Shown: positions 17,278 through 26,418 of the stretch, piece after piece
How the letters are laid out: every line of letters starts with the position of its first letter
How positions within the stretch are numbered: the stretch's first letter is position 1
Assembly: GCF_001428255.1 (NCBI RefSeq)
Contig: NZ_LMRW01000003.1
Coordinates: 227,683-291,682, forward strand
DNA from: Agromyces sp. Soil535
GTDB taxonomy: Bacteria; Actinomycetota; Actinomycetes; Actinomycetales; Microbacteriaceae
DNA length: 64,000 bases
Direction of reading: 5' to 3'
Made by a program: the position numbers and the translations under genes
Notes under the pieces: model-generated
Databases searched by the model: none
What the model was told of the DNA's origin: nothing
The model's input: only the letters and a program-made list of their open reading frames with translations

Positions 17278-18862
17278 GATCGTCCAAGGCTAGCAACGGG
17301 TATTCGGCGCGATCGGCGACCAGCCAGGCGAGTGTCGTCGGCGCGTCCGCGGTCACCCGGATGCCGCCCTCGACCCGCTCGACGGTGGCCGGCACGGGCT
17401 CCCGATCCGGTCCGAGCGGCCTGTAGGCGGCGGCATCCGTCTCCGAGCCGACATCGAAGACGAGCCAGTCCCCGGCCGCGAGATCGACGACGATGCGCTC
17501 GTCGGCATGGAACGGGGTGCCCGGGCGGTGCTCGAACGGGTTGTCGGGGTGGAGGCCGTCGGTGACGAATCGCAGCCCGACGGAGTCGCCCTCGCGAAAG
17601 TTCGGAACCGACGGATCGACCGCCGAGGCGAAGGACTCGCCGGCGCCGCCGAACCCGTATGCCCAGGCGGGCATGACGTCGGGTCGCTCCCCGATGATCG
17701 CGGCGACGACATCGGGCCGGAGGACGCAACGATCGATCGCCATGGCGTCGAGCAGCTCATCGAACACCACCCGTGCCTCGTCGCGGGTGAGTCGAGTGTC
17801 TCCAGCGATGCTCGCGACCACGTGGTCCCATCGATCGGGCGCGATGATCGACGCGGGCGAGGTCAACGTGTCGACCTTCTTCCACGTCCAGAGGTTCCAG
17901 CCGATGCCGTGGGCTTCGTAGAGCCGGAACGCCGCGTAGAGCCACTCGAGGTTGTGCTCGCCGCCCTCGCCCATGTAGATCGGCAGCCCGAGGCGTTCGC
18001 GCGCCTCGAGGAACGGCGCGATGCTCGCGGCATCCGCCGGTGACCAGTACTTGTGGAACTGCAGCGCCGAGTTCTCGTCCCACACCTCGGTGAAGATGCT
18101 CCAGTTGGTCGCCCAGTGCGATCCCTCGTACATCACGAGGTGATGCGGGTCGATCTCGCGGATGGCGGCGGTGAGGTCGCGGTACAGCGCGGCGAGTTCA
18201 GCCGCGTAGCGGTGCTGCCACTCGTTCGGCAGCGGTTCGTTGAGCAGGTCGTAGCCGAGCACGACGGGTTCGTCGCGGTACCGTCGCGCGAGCTCTTGCC
18301 AGAGCTCGATCGTGTGGCGTCGGTGGCGCTCGTGCATGAAGAGCTCGGGCAGGTGGTTCGGCGAGTCGTCGATGTTCGTGCCGGTCTGGCCGCCCGGCGC
18401 CCCGTGCAGGTCGAGCAGGACCCAGAGCCGGTGCGCGCGGCACCAGTCGATGAGGCGGTCGATGAGCTCGTAGCCTGACTCGATCGGCCGGCCGTCGGCA
18501 TCCTGCACGACCCGGGCATTGATCGGCAGGCGCACGTGATCGAAGCCGAACGCTGCGATCGCAGCGATGTCTCCCTCGGTGACGTACCGGTCGCGGAACT
18601 CCCGCCAGAAGGCCTCCGCACCGGATGCCCCGACGAGCCGCTCCACGAGCGCTTCGATCTCGCGGGGCGACTCGGCTCCGGGCCCGAACCGCCACATGTA
18701 CCCCTCGGGCAGCAGCCAGTTGCCGAGACCCACGCCGCGAAGCAGGAGCCGACGGCCAGTGCCGTCGACCAGCTCTGCGCCCTCCCGGCGCACGTACCCG
18801 TCGAAACTCGCGGGGCGGGCGGCGAACGTCCGGGCGGTCGGGTGGGTCTGGGAATTCGGCAC
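17261..18862 (-). CDS. GH5 family beta-glucanase/glucosidase
   Basis: A 533-residue GH5 enzyme without a signal peptide, so probably intracellular. NEP holds acid/base Glu209 and YMGEGGEHN holds nucleophile Glu299. HVRLPIN and LLDLHGAPGGQ are standard GH5 motifs. About 130 residues beyond the barrel form a beta-rich C-terminal domain. GTG 18862 is chosen because AAGGAG (18868-18873) sits 5 nt upstream; an in-frame GTG at 18883 overlaps the permease stop. It should cleave the oligosaccharides imported by the transporter encoded just before it. Confidence 0.9.
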   Translation of the reverse strand: MPNSQTHPTARTFAARPASFDGYVRREGAELVDGTGRRLLLRGVGLGNWLLPEGYMWRFGPGAESPREIEALVERLVGASGAEAFWREFRDRYVTEGDIAAIAAFGFDHVRLPINARVVQDADGRPIESGYELIDRLIDWCRAHRLWVLLDLHGAPGGQTGTNIDDSPNHLPELFMHERHRRHTIELWQELARRYRDEPVVLGYDLLNEPLPNEWQHRYAAELAALYRDLTAAIREIDPHHLVMYEGSHWATNWSIFTEVWDENSALQFHKYWSPADAASIAPFLEARERLGLPIYMGEGGEHNLEWLYAAFRLYEAHGIGWNLWTWKKVDTLTSPASIIAPDRWDHVVASIAGDTRLTRDEARVVFDELLDAMAIDRCVLRPDVVAAIIGERPDVMPAWAYGFGGAGESFASAVDPSVPNFREGDSVGLRFVTDGLHPDNPFEHRPGTPFHADERIVVDLAAGDWLVFDVGSETDAAAYRPLGPDREPVPATVERVEGGIRVTADAPTTLAWLVADRAEYPLLALDDHEHAH

Positions 18863-18879
18863 TGATGCTCCTTCTGTGG

Positions 18880-19809
18880 TCACTTGAGGCCGGAGAGGGC
18901 GAAGCCCTGCACGACGTAGCGCTGGAAGATGATGAAGACGATGAGGATCGGCACGACCATCACGGATGCCGCGGCCATCTGCAGCGACGGGTTCACCGCG
19001 AGCTGCTGGTTGAGCAGCGCCAGGCCGACCGACAGGGTGTAGAGGTTCTGGTCGCTCGCGATGATGAGCGGCCAGAGGAAGCTATTCCACCCGGCGATGA
19101 ACGCGAGCACCGCCTGCACCGCGAGGATCGGCTTCGACATCGGCAGCACGATCGTCATGAACGTGCGGAACTCCCCCGCACCGTCGAGGCGTGCCGCCTC
19201 GAGCAGCTCGGTCGGGATGGTCGCCATGAACTGCCGGAAGAGGAAGATGCCGAACCCGCTGACGAGCGTCGGCAGCGCGATGCCGACGAGCGTGTTGGTG
19301 AGCTTGAACCCGTTGAGGATGAGGTACGTCGGGATCATCGTGACCTGCACCGGGATCATCATCGTGGCGAGTACCAGGAAGAAGAGCCCGCCCTTGCCGC
19401 GGAAGTCGTACTTCGCGAACGCGTAGCCCGCCATCGCCATGAAGAACAGCCCGAATGCGCCGATCGCGACCACGATGAGCGTGTTCACGAGGTACCGGCC
19501 GAAGTCGAGTTCGGTGAAGAGCTGCACGTAGTACTCGAACGTCGGCTCCTGGGCCAGCAACCTCGGCGGGTAGTCGATCGACTCGCTCTGCGGCTTCACG
19601 GAGGAGAGCAGCATCCAGATGAGCGGGAACGCGGTGATCAGGGCGCCGAGCGCGAGGGCCGCCCCCACCACGATCGTGAGGGTGCGTCCCGGATGGCGCC
19701 CGGCCCGTGTTGGACGCAGCCGGGGCGGTTGGGGGATCTGCCGCATCGGGGCCGGCGAGGCTTCGGGCGGCGGCGGCGACACGGCCGATCGCACGTCAGT
19801 ACTCGACAT
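18880..19809 (-). CDS. ABC sugar transporter permease, MalG type
   Basis: A 309-residue permease with six membrane segments and the cytoplasmic EAA loop EAARLDGAGEFRTFMTIVLP. The N-terminal 40 residues are Pro-rich and precede the first helix. It overlaps the MalF-type gene by 14 bp, and the two should form the heterodimeric channel. No ATPase is encoded in the cluster, so a shared MsiK-like ATPase elsewhere is expected, as in other actinobacteria. Confidence 0.93.
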   Translation of the reverse strand: MSSTDVRSAVSPPPPEASPAPMRQIPQPPRLRPTRAGRHPGRTLTIVVGAALALGALITAFPLIWMLLSSVKPQSESIDYPPRLLAQEPTFEYYVQLFTELDFGRYLVNTLIVVAIGAFGLFFMAMAGYAFAKYDFRGKGGLFFLVLATMMIPVQVTMIPTYLILNGFKLTNTLVGIALPTLVSGFGIFLFRQFMATIPTELLEAARLDGAGEFRTFMTIVLPMSKPILAVQAVLAFIAGWNSFLWPLIIASDQNLYTLSVGLALLNQQLAVNPSLQMAAASVMVVPILIVFIIFQRYVVQGFALSGLK

Positions 19810-20677
19810 CCGGCCTCCTCAATCGAAGCTGCAACGCCGTGATGAGGGCGATGATGACGAAGAGCACCACCGAACCGGCGCTCGCGTAACCGAACTGGTT
19901 CAGGCGGAAGCCCTCCTTGTAGAGGAAGATCGACATCGACGTCGTCGCGCCCAGCGGTCCGCCGTCGGTGAGCACGAACGGCTCGTCGAAGAACTGCAGC
20001 CACGAGATGATCGTCGTGACCGTCACGAAGAAGATCGCGAACCGCAACAACGGGATCACGATCGACCGGGTGGTGCGCCAGGTGCTTGCGCCGTCGAGTG
20101 CGGCCGCCTCGGTGTACTCCTTCGGCACCCCCTGGAGGGCGGCGAGGAAGATGATGATGTTGAGGCCGGTGCCGCGCCAGATCGCGACGAACGCGACCGA
20201 GAACTTCGCGATCAGCGGGTCGGAGAGCCACTGCACCGGCGGCACGCCCACGAGCGAGAGCAGCCAGTTGAAGAGGCCGAACTGGGTGTTGTAGAGGTAC
20301 GCCCACACGAGCGAGATGGCGACGATGCCGGTGATCGCCGGGATGAAGTAGAACGAACGGAGGGCCCGGTAGAAACGGCTGTCGCTGCGCGCAAGCAGCA
20401 GCGCCACCGCGAGCGAGGCGCCGACGATGGCCGGCACGCCGATCACGGCGAAGAAGAACGTGTTGCCGAACGCCTGCCAGAAGTCGGGATCCGTGAACAG
20501 TCGCTCGTAGTTCTCGAGGCCGGCGAAGCCGACGTTGCCCCAGTTCGCGAGCCCCGAGATGTCCATGTCGGTGAAGCTGACGGCGAGGGCGACGACGAGC
20601 GGCAGCACGCCGAAGGCGATGAGCAGCAGCATCGCGGGGGTGACGAAGACGTATGGGGTGAGCTTCAGGGTGCGCAT
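19796..20677 (-). CDS. ABC sugar transporter permease, MalF type
   Basis: A 293-residue permease beginning MRTLKLTPYVFVTPAML. It has six membrane segments and the EAA motif EAAALDGASTWRTTRSIVIP. ATG 20677 follows AGGAGG; an ORF extended upstream adds only Arg/Pro-rich sequence. It pairs with the MalG-type permease whose gene overlaps its end. Confidence 0.92.
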   Translation of the reverse strand: MRTLKLTPYVFVTPAMLLLIAFGVLPLVVALAVSFTDMDISGLANWGNVGFAGLENYERLFTDPDFWQAFGNTFFFAVIGVPAIVGASLAVALLLARSDSRFYRALRSFYFIPAITGIVAISLVWAYLYNTQFGLFNWLLSLVGVPPVQWLSDPLIAKFSVAFVAIWRGTGLNIIIFLAALQGVPKEYTEAAALDGASTWRTTRSIVIPLLRFAIFFVTVTTIISWLQFFDEPFVLTDGGPLGATTSMSIFLYKEGFRLNQFGYASAGSVVLFVIIALITALQLRLRRPDVEY

Positions 20678-20739
20678 GCGCCTCCTCTCGGATCGATTCG
20701 GTGGTGGTCGGTTCGGTAGTGGTCGGATGACCCGGCCGG

Positions 20740-20773
20740 GCGGGCGCCGCCGCATCGAGGTGGCGGCGCCCGC
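20740..20773 (-). terminator. Intercistronic hairpin after binding-protein gene
   Basis: A perfect 12-bp stem (GCGGGCGCCGCC / GGCGGCGCCCGC) with a 10-nt loop begins 6 bp past the binding-protein stop and precedes the permease genes. No U-tract follows, so it is more likely to act as a partial terminator or an mRNA 3'-end stabiliser than as a full stop. That would give more binding protein than permease. Confidence 0.75.
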
Positions 20774-20778
20774 TCCGG

Positions 20779-22026
20779 TCAGTTGATCGAGATGCCCTCG
20801 GTCTTGGCGTAGAGGCTGTCGAGTGCCGCGTCGCGGTCCTCACCGTTGAGCACGATCGAGTTGAGCGCGGTCAGCAGTTCTGCTCCGACGCCGCCGTCCC
20901 AGTTCGGCACGAGCGGCAGGATGCGGGCATCCGCGAGCTGCTCGGAGTAGACCGCGACGAGCGGGTCGCTCAGGAACTCCTCGTTCTCGAGCGCCTCGAC
21001 CGCGGTGGGCAGCTCGCCGTTGATGGCGTACCACTCGAGCTGCGTCTCGGGCTCGGAGAGGAACTCGATGAGGTCGAGCGACGCGTCGACCTGCGTCGAG
21101 TTGTGCCACACGGCGAGATTCGACCCGGCGAAGAGCGACGTCGCCGACGCCGAGCCCTCGGGCACCGTCGTCACCTGCCACTCGCCCTCGAGCTCAGGAG
21201 CGCTGTCGGCGATGGTCTTCGCGAGGTACGGCCCGCTGATGAGCATCGGCGCGACGCCCGAGATGAAGCCCTGCGCCTGGTCGAAGTCGCTGTTCGTCGG
21301 CACGCTGCCATCGGCGTACAGCCCCGTGTACAGGTCCACCGCCTCGTTGAACTCGGGGGTGTCGAAGTCGACGTTGCCGTCGCTGTCGATGATGTCGCCG
21401 CCGTTCGACCAGGTCATGACGACCGGGAGCGGGCTGTCCCACTGCGGGATGTAGTAGCCGTACTGCCCCTCGCCGCGGGCGGCGAGGGTCTTCGCGTCGG
21501 CGCGCAACTGCTCCCAGGTCGTGGGCGGCGCGTCGATGCCGTTCTCGGCGAGAACGTCGGTGCGGGTGAACAGCACGCGGGTGTCGCTCACCCACGGGAT
21601 GCTCACGATCTCGCCGGCGACGGCCGACGCCTCGCCGCCGATGCCGGCCGCGAAGTTCTCGGCCGCGAGGCCCGGGTGCTCGGCGAGCTGGTCGTCGAGG
21701 GCGAGCAGTGCCCCGGCGTCCGCGAAGGTGCGGAGCTTCGAGAGCCCCACCTGCAGCACATCGGGTCCCGATCCGGATGCCACGGCGGTCGTCAGTCGCT
21801 CGTCGATGCCGTCCCACGGCACGGCGACGACCTCGACCTCGGTGCCGGATTCCTCGACCCACGGCGCGACGAGTTGTTCGAAGTTCGTGCCGGAGTCGCC
21901 CATGATCCAGACGGTGAGCGGGCCGTCGTCGGCGGCCTGGCCGCCGTCTGACGCGCATCCGCTGACGGCCAGCCCGAGGGCCGCGACCGTCGCGGCCGCG
22001 AGTGCGGCCTTGGCGTAGCTCTTCAT
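20779..22026 (-). CDS. ABC transporter sugar-binding lipoprotein
   Basis: A 415-residue extracellular solute-binding protein of family 1. The lipoprotein signal MKSYAKAALAAATVAALGLA ends in the lipobox VSGC. The mature part has typical motifs such as TVWIMGDSG, VAVPWDGIDERL and GPDVLQVG. ATG 22026 follows AGAGG; the long ORF upstream is non-coding in appearance. It should capture beta-glucosides or oligosaccharides for the two permeases downstream. Confidence 0.92.
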   Translation of the reverse strand: MKSYAKAALAAATVAALGLAVSGCASDGGQAADDGPLTVWIMGDSGTNFEQLVAPWVEESGTEVEVVAVPWDGIDERLTTAVASGSGPDVLQVGLSKLRTFADAGALLALDDQLAEHPGLAAENFAAGIGGEASAVAGEIVSIPWVSDTRVLFTRTDVLAENGIDAPPTTWEQLRADAKTLAARGEGQYGYYIPQWDSPLPVVMTWSNGGDIIDSDGNVDFDTPEFNEAVDLYTGLYADGSVPTNSDFDQAQGFISGVAPMLISGPYLAKTIADSAPELEGEWQVTTVPEGSASATSLFAGSNLAVWHNSTQVDASLDLIEFLSEPETQLEWYAINGELPTAVEALENEEFLSDPLVAVYSEQLADARILPLVPNWDGGVGAELLTALNSIVLNGEDRDAALDSLYAKTEGISIN

Positions 22027-22097
22027 TGAGGTACCTCTTCCTTTGCTCCAGTGTGATGTGCGGGTGGTGCGAGGGCGAGCAGGGGGCTCACCCGGGT

Positions 22098-23528
22098 TCA
22101 GCGCTTCACGCCGATCGGCTCGAGCTGCGACATCCGCTCGCTGATGAGCCGTCGGTACCAGTGGGCGCTGAGCTTCGGGATGCGGCGCTGGGTGGCATAG
22201 TCGACGAAGACCATGCCGAACCGCTTGCCGTAGCCCTCGGCCCACTCGAAGTTGTCGAGGAACGACCAGGCGTAGTAGCCGCGGACGTCGGCGCCCTGTT
22301 CGACGGCAGTGACCACCGCGTCGAGGTAGCCGCGGAGGTACGAGACCCGGTCGAGGTCCACGACGTCGCCGTCGGGGTCGAGGTAGTCGTGGTAGCTCGC
22401 GCCGTTCTCGGTGATGAGGAGCGGCAACGAGGTGAACTCGCGCGAGACGCGCATGAGCACTGCGGTCAGCGACGCCGGGATCACCGACCACCCGAACGAC
22501 GTGGTCGCGGGCTCGGCGGGCTCCTCGCGCACCCGCAGCGGCCCGGCGTCGTCATCATCGTGCCGGGCGATCACGCGCTGGTAGTGGTTGATGCCCGCGA
22601 AGTCGGTGGGGGCCGCGATCACGTCGAGATCGCCGGGACGAATGACGGCGTCGAGCCCGTCGGCGCCGAGCAGGCGACGCACCTGCTCGGAGTAGTCGCC
22701 GAGGTACACGGGGTCGAGGAAGACCCGGTTGCTGGCGGCATCCAGCCGCTCGGCGGCGGCGAGGTCGTCGAGCGAGTCGGTGCGCGGGCGGATGTCGGTC
22801 ACGATGTTCGCGATGCCGACGCGGGCGCCAGGCAGTTCGGCGCGGATCACTGCGACCGCGAGGCCGTGCGCGAGGTTGAGGTGGTGCGCGGCCGCGATCG
22901 CCGCCCCCCAGTCGCGACGCCCCGGGGCGTGGGCGCCGGTGTGGTACCCGAGGAACGCCGAGCACCACGGCTCGTTCAGCGTGATCCAGTCTTCGGCGAG
23001 GTCGCCGAGGGCACCGACCGTGCGGGCCGCGTAGTCCGCGAACCGCTCGGCCGTCACCCGCACCGGCCAACCGCCGGCGTCCTCGAGCGGCTGCGGCAGG
23101 TCCCAGTGGTAGAGCGTGACGAGCGGCCGGATGCCGCGCTCGCGCATCCCCTCGAGCAGGGCCCGGTAGAACACCACGGCCTCGGGGTTGAGCTCACCTT
23201 GGCCGCTCGGCTGCAGCCGCGACCACGACACCGAGAGCCGATACTCGCGGATGCCGAGGTCCACCATGAGGTCGAGGTCGTCACGCCACCGGTGATAGTG
23301 GTCGCACGCCACGTCGCCATGGTCGCCGTTCGCGGTCAAGCCGGGAGTGTGAGCGAATGAGTCCCAGATGCTCGGACCGCGGCCCTCCTCGCGTGCTGCA
23401 CCCTCGATCTGGTACGCCGCCGTTGAGACGCCGAGCCGGAAGTCGCTCGGGAGGAGGACGAGGCGATCGGCGCTGATCGACGGCTGCGCATGGAGGCGGG
23501 TCTGCTGGCGCGGTGAGGGGTTCGGCAT
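22098..23528 (-). CDS. GH1 beta-glucosidase
   Basis: A 476-residue GH1 enzyme of normal length and no signal peptide. TLNEPW contains acid/base Glu186 and ITENGA contains nucleophile Glu374. FRLGVSTAAYQIEGA near the start and YYAWSFLDNFEWAEGYGKRFGMVFVD near the end are classic. It hydrolyses beta-glucosides taken up by the neighbouring transporter and is the first gene of the operon behind the promoter at 23565-23592. Confidence 0.95.
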   Translation of the reverse strand: MPNPSPRQQTRLHAQPSISADRLVLLPSDFRLGVSTAAYQIEGAAREEGRGPSIWDSFAHTPGLTANGDHGDVACDHYHRWRDDLDLMVDLGIREYRLSVSWSRLQPSGQGELNPEAVVFYRALLEGMRERGIRPLVTLYHWDLPQPLEDAGGWPVRVTAERFADYAARTVGALGDLAEDWITLNEPWCSAFLGYHTGAHAPGRRDWGAAIAAAHHLNLAHGLAVAVIRAELPGARVGIANIVTDIRPRTDSLDDLAAAERLDAASNRVFLDPVYLGDYSEQVRRLLGADGLDAVIRPGDLDVIAAPTDFAGINHYQRVIARHDDDDAGPLRVREEPAEPATTSFGWSVIPASLTAVLMRVSREFTSLPLLITENGASYHDYLDPDGDVVDLDRVSYLRGYLDAVVTAVEQGADVRGYYAWSFLDNFEWAEGYGKRFGMVFVDYATQRRIPKLSAHWYRRLISERMSQLEPIGVKR

Positions 23529-23558
23529 TGAACACTCCGGAGTCGGGGGGTTATTTCA

Positions 23559-23592
23559 CGCTTTAGTCTAATGCGTTACCCAACTCTGTCAA
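23559..23592 (-). promoter_or_regulatory. Promoter and 17-bp palindrome of beta-glucoside operon
   Basis: On the minus strand TTGACA (23587-23592), a 16-bp spacer and TAGACT (23565-23570) form a promoter. The -10 box lies inside CGCTTTAGTCTAATGCG (23559-23575), a 17-bp palindrome with one mismatched pair. This is the best candidate operator for the ROK repressor encoded at the end of the operon. Confidence 0.65.
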
Positions 23593-23619
23593 GCCTGCGC
23601 CGAGAGTACGATCCTCGTC

Positions 23620-23943
23620 ATGCCGACCGCCGTGCCCACCACGCCGCAACCCGATGACGCGATCACGCTCTGCTGCCTGCTCTGGGCGCATCCAGGCCAG
23701 GAGTCCGCGCTCGTCGCGTATGAGGATCAGGTGCTGGCGTTCGTTCCCGAGCATCGCGGCGAGGTGCTCGAACGCGTGCGAGGAGACGGCAGCATGGGGC
23801 ATCCGCTCGAGGTGCAGGTCTACCGGTTCGCCGACCAGTCCGCACTCGACGCCTACATCGCCGACCCGCGACGCATCGCGCTTGCTGACGAGCGCGACCG
23901 CGTGATCGCGCGAACCGACCTCTTCGCCGTCGACCGCGCGTAG
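23620..23943 (+). CDS. Small ferredoxin-like-fold protein, DUF1330/YCII-like
   Basis: A 107-residue protein whose pattern fits a dimeric alpha/beta barrel of the YCII/DUF1330 type: ITLCCLLWAHPGQESALVAYEDQVLAFVPEHRGEVLERV, then PLEVQVYRFADQSALDAYIADP. The function is unknown; relatives include degradation-pathway accessory enzymes and monooxygenase-like proteins. It is divergent from the GH1 gene. Confidence 0.75.
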   Translation: MPTAVPTTPQPDDAITLCCLLWAHPGQESALVAYEDQVLAFVPEHRGEVLERVRGDGSMGHPLEVQVYRFADQSALDAYIADPRRIALADERDRVIARTDLFAVDRA

Positions 23944-23946
23944 CAT

Positions 23947-24078
23947 CTGGTCACGGTCACCTTCGAGCCCGACGGCGACGCGACCGTCGTGCAGGTGCAC
24001 CGAGTCGAGCTGGTGCGTGTGCTCCGACCGCCAGGTGAACTCGAGCGCACGCGGCCGGTCGATCACCCGATAGTGCCG
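23947..24078. pseudogene. SRPBCC (AHSA1-like) remnant, two pieces on opposite strands
   Basis: On the minus strand, about 24010-24069 encodes HYRVIDRPRALEFTWRSEHT, which matches the mid-part of AHSA1/SRPBCC proteins. The expected continuation, VTVTFEPDGDATVVQVH, is instead on the plus strand at 23950-24000. Neither strand has a complete gene. A local inversion of about 60 bp in a decayed gene would explain both. This is inference from motif recognition only. Confidence 0.45.
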
Positions 24079-24657
24079 TCAGGCACGGTCGGGCGCGACT
24101 CGCTCGAACAGGTGCTCGTAGCGAAGCACCAGCCCGTCGTCGTCGACCTCGAGGTCGGCCTCGAAGCCGGCGGCGACACCGAGGTCGACATAGCGCACGC
24201 GATTCGGCCCCACCCGGTCGTACCGCTGCCGCGAGCGCTCCACCGTCATTGCGACGCCGTCGACGAAGCATGTGTCGAGCGTGAGGCCGGCGCCCGCCGT
24301 CGTCGGCGTCCGCCGAATCGGGAACGTGTTGCAGAACGGGGTGACCGAGAGGTCGGGTTCGTCCGCGCCGTCGAGGTCGGGGCGGGGCTCGCCGTTGACG
24401 AGCCATCCGTCGCCCGACCGCTCAAGCACGAGCCGGCGATGCCCGCCCGAATCCCATCGCTCGACGTCGAGCGACTCCGCTCGCCAGTCGGGCGTAAGCC
24501 GCCACCGGTGGTCGAGGCGGAACCCGCCGCCCTCGAGGCACAGCACCGTGGACGCTGCCCAGAGACCGTCGGGCACCACGGTCAGTTCGAGTCGTTCGAG
24601 TCCCGGCACGTCCGTGCGACGCCAGAACAGGATGGTCGGCCGGCCCGATGTCTGCAT
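24079..24657 (-). CDS. Putative glycolipid-binding protein (DUF1089-like)
   Basis: A 192-residue protein of two similar beta-rich halves. LELTVVPDGLWAASTVLCLEGGGFRLDHRWRLTPDW resembles the putative glycolipid-binding family, and PFCNTFPIRR plus DGLVLRYEHLFERV match its second half and end. ATG 24657 is taken after a GAGAGGGGA site. The true ligand is unknown. Confidence 0.75.
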   Translation of the reverse strand: MQTSGRPTILFWRRTDVPGLERLELTVVPDGLWAASTVLCLEGGGFRLDHRWRLTPDWRAESLDVERWDSGGHRRLVLERSGDGWLVNGEPRPDLDGADEPDLSVTPFCNTFPIRRTPTTAGAGLTLDTCFVDGVAMTVERSRQRYDRVGPNRVRYVDLGVAAGFEADLEVDDDGLVLRYEHLFERVAPDRA

Positions 24658-24849
24658 CCGTCGTCCCCTCTCATGCGTTCCCGAGAACCCTGCGGCGCGG
24701 GTACCTCGATCGGCGCAGGGGTGGAAGCGCACAGGTCGACTGTAACCAGATCCGCCTCGATCCGACCGACGGCATCCGCCCTCGCGCCGCGCGCGATCGC
24801 GCGGCGAACCCCTATGGTTGAGGCGTATCCGATCGGGAGGATCGAGCTC

Positions 24850-25227
24850 ATGTCGTTCGGCGAGTCCATCAGCACCGTCCTGCGCAAGTACGCCGAGTTC
24901 ACCGGCACCGCTGGACGCGCCGAGTTCTGGTGGTGGGCGCTCTTCAACGCGCTCGTCCTCAGTGCGCTCAATCTCTTCAACGTGTTCCGGATCGGGGAGA
25001 ACGCCTACCTCGGCTCGCTCCTCGCGGGCATCTGGTACCTCGCGGTGCTGCTGCCGAACCTCGCCGTGGCCGTGCGACGACTGCGCGATGCGCGAAACCA
25101 TTGGGGCAACCTGTTCTGGATCCTCCTTCCGGTCGCGGGCATCATCGTGCTCATCGTGCTCTGGGCGCAGCCCACGAAGGTCGGTGAGCCCGCGACTTCG
25201 TCCGCGATCGACACTCCGACTGCATAG
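24850..25227 (+). CDS. DUF805 family membrane protein
   Basis: A 125-residue protein with the DUF805 pattern: F-x-G-R-A-x-R-x-E-F-W-W appears as FTGTAGRAEFWWWALFN, followed by three to four membrane segments and AVRRLRDARNHWG. ATG 24850 follows GGGAGG. The function of DUF805 proteins is not established. Confidence 0.88.
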   Translation: MSFGESISTVLRKYAEFTGTAGRAEFWWWALFNALVLSALNLFNVFRIGENAYLGSLLAGIWYLAVLLPNLAVAVRRLRDARNHWGNLFWILLPVAGIIVLIVLWAQPTKVGEPATSSAIDTPTA

Positions 25228-25356
25228 GCGCTGCGCTGAGCCCGCCAGGGCGCTCGCTCACGCGAGGATCGCGTCCACCACGATCGCCCACACACCCGTT
25301 GCGAGCGACGACCGCAAGCCGTTGCCGGTGTCGGAGGCCGATGGCATGGTGGCGAT

Positions 25357-25932
25357 ATGGCGATCGAGGTGCGACCGGCATCCGTCTATGAAGACGTGAA
25401 GGCGGTGGTCGGGCCCAAGCGGCCCGACGCCAACGTGTGCTTCTGCCTGAGCTACCGACTCATGTCCTCGAAGGAGAACATCGCCCTGAAGGGCCCTGCG
25501 CGCGGCGAACGCGTGCAGCAGCTGTGCCGCGAGGATCCGCCGCCGGGAGTGCTCGCGTACGACGGCGACGAGGTCGTGGGCTGGGCCGCGGTGCACCCGC
25601 GCGCCGACACGAGCTTCGCGCACAACCGCAGGATCCTGCACGTCGACGACCTCGACGTGTGGTCGGTGTGGTGCATCCGGGTGCGGCCGGGGCATCGCGG
25701 AGAGGGCATCTCGCACCACCTGCTGGCGGGGGCCGTCGAGCTCGCCCGCGACCACGGCGCACCGGCGATCGAGGGCTATCCGCTCGACAACAAGGGCGCG
25801 AAGATCGACCTCACGATGGCCTACGCCGGCACCCGCAGCCTCTTCGAGCAGGCCGGGTTCACGAAGGCGGCCGACACCGATTCGGTGCTCAACGGCTTCC
25901 CGCGCGTGCTCATGCGGCTCGACCTGCGCTGA
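25357..25932 (+). CDS. GNAT-family N-acetyltransferase
   Basis: A 191-residue GNAT protein. The acetyl-CoA motif A is VRPGHRGEGISHHLLAGAVELARDHG; preceding strands include VVGWAAVHPRAD. An early CFCLSYR cysteine pair near residues 27-32 is also seen in a subset of these proteins. The acceptor is unknown. The 25228-25356 gap before it shows no recognisable element. Confidence 0.85.
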   Translation: MAIEVRPASVYEDVKAVVGPKRPDANVCFCLSYRLMSSKENIALKGPARGERVQQLCREDPPPGVLAYDGDEVVGWAAVHPRADTSFAHNRRILHVDDLDVWSVWCIRVRPGHRGEGISHHLLAGAVELARDHGAPAIEGYPLDNKGAKIDLTMAYAGTRSLFEQAGFTKAADTDSVLNGFPRVLMRLDLR

Positions 25933-26077
25933 CCGAGCCGTCGACGCCTCGCAGGCCGTCCCGCGCGGTCCAGGCCTCTGGTGGCGCATCCCCGACAGGA
26001 GTAACCTGAGCGCCGTCCGGCTCGAAGAGGGCCGGCACAGCACGCAAGGGGATCGGCGCAGCCGGGGGGTGGTGGCC

Positions 26078-26386
26078 GTGACACGCTTGCCGAAGAACAC
26101 GCCCGTGCCCGACGCCGACGAGCCGGGGCCCGGAGGCCGTGCGGCCGATCGACTGAGCGAGTTCGAACGCGCACGCGGACTGACCGACGACGAGCAGGCT
26201 TCGGACGTCGAACGCGCCGACGGCGAGCAGGTGCCGGGTGACGGCACCATCGAAGACGAATCCACGGGCGTCGCCACCGGCGACGCCGACGACTCCGCCG
26301 AGGAATCCACGGAGCCGACCGCCGGCGACGAGCCGGCACCCGACCGGAACGACCGCCCCGACGAGGGCGAGGTCGCGCCGGTCTGA
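26078..26386 (+). CDS. Acidic low-complexity hypothetical protein, first gene of propeller cluster
   Basis: A 102-residue protein, very rich in Asp, Glu and Pro, without signal peptide or membrane segment. A short motif RLSEFERARGLTDDEQ near residues 26-41 resembles RLHLFEQERGLVDHDG in the next gene's product. GTG 26078 is preferred because a G-rich ribosome site lies 8 nt upstream. Only 32 bp separate it from the next gene. No family recognised. Confidence 0.65.
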   Translation: MTRLPKNTPVPDADEPGPGGRAADRLSEFERARGLTDDEQASDVERADGEQVPGDGTIEDESTGVATGDADDSAEESTEPTAGDEPAPDRNDRPDEGEVAPV

Positions 26387-26418
26387 ACTCACAGTTCGCG
26401 CAATCAGGGGGATTTCCG

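Noticed and set aside
20779..22491. A 570-codon extended start for the sugar-binding protein
   Set aside because: It would bury the lipoprotein signal inside the protein and overlap the GH1 gene in another frame.
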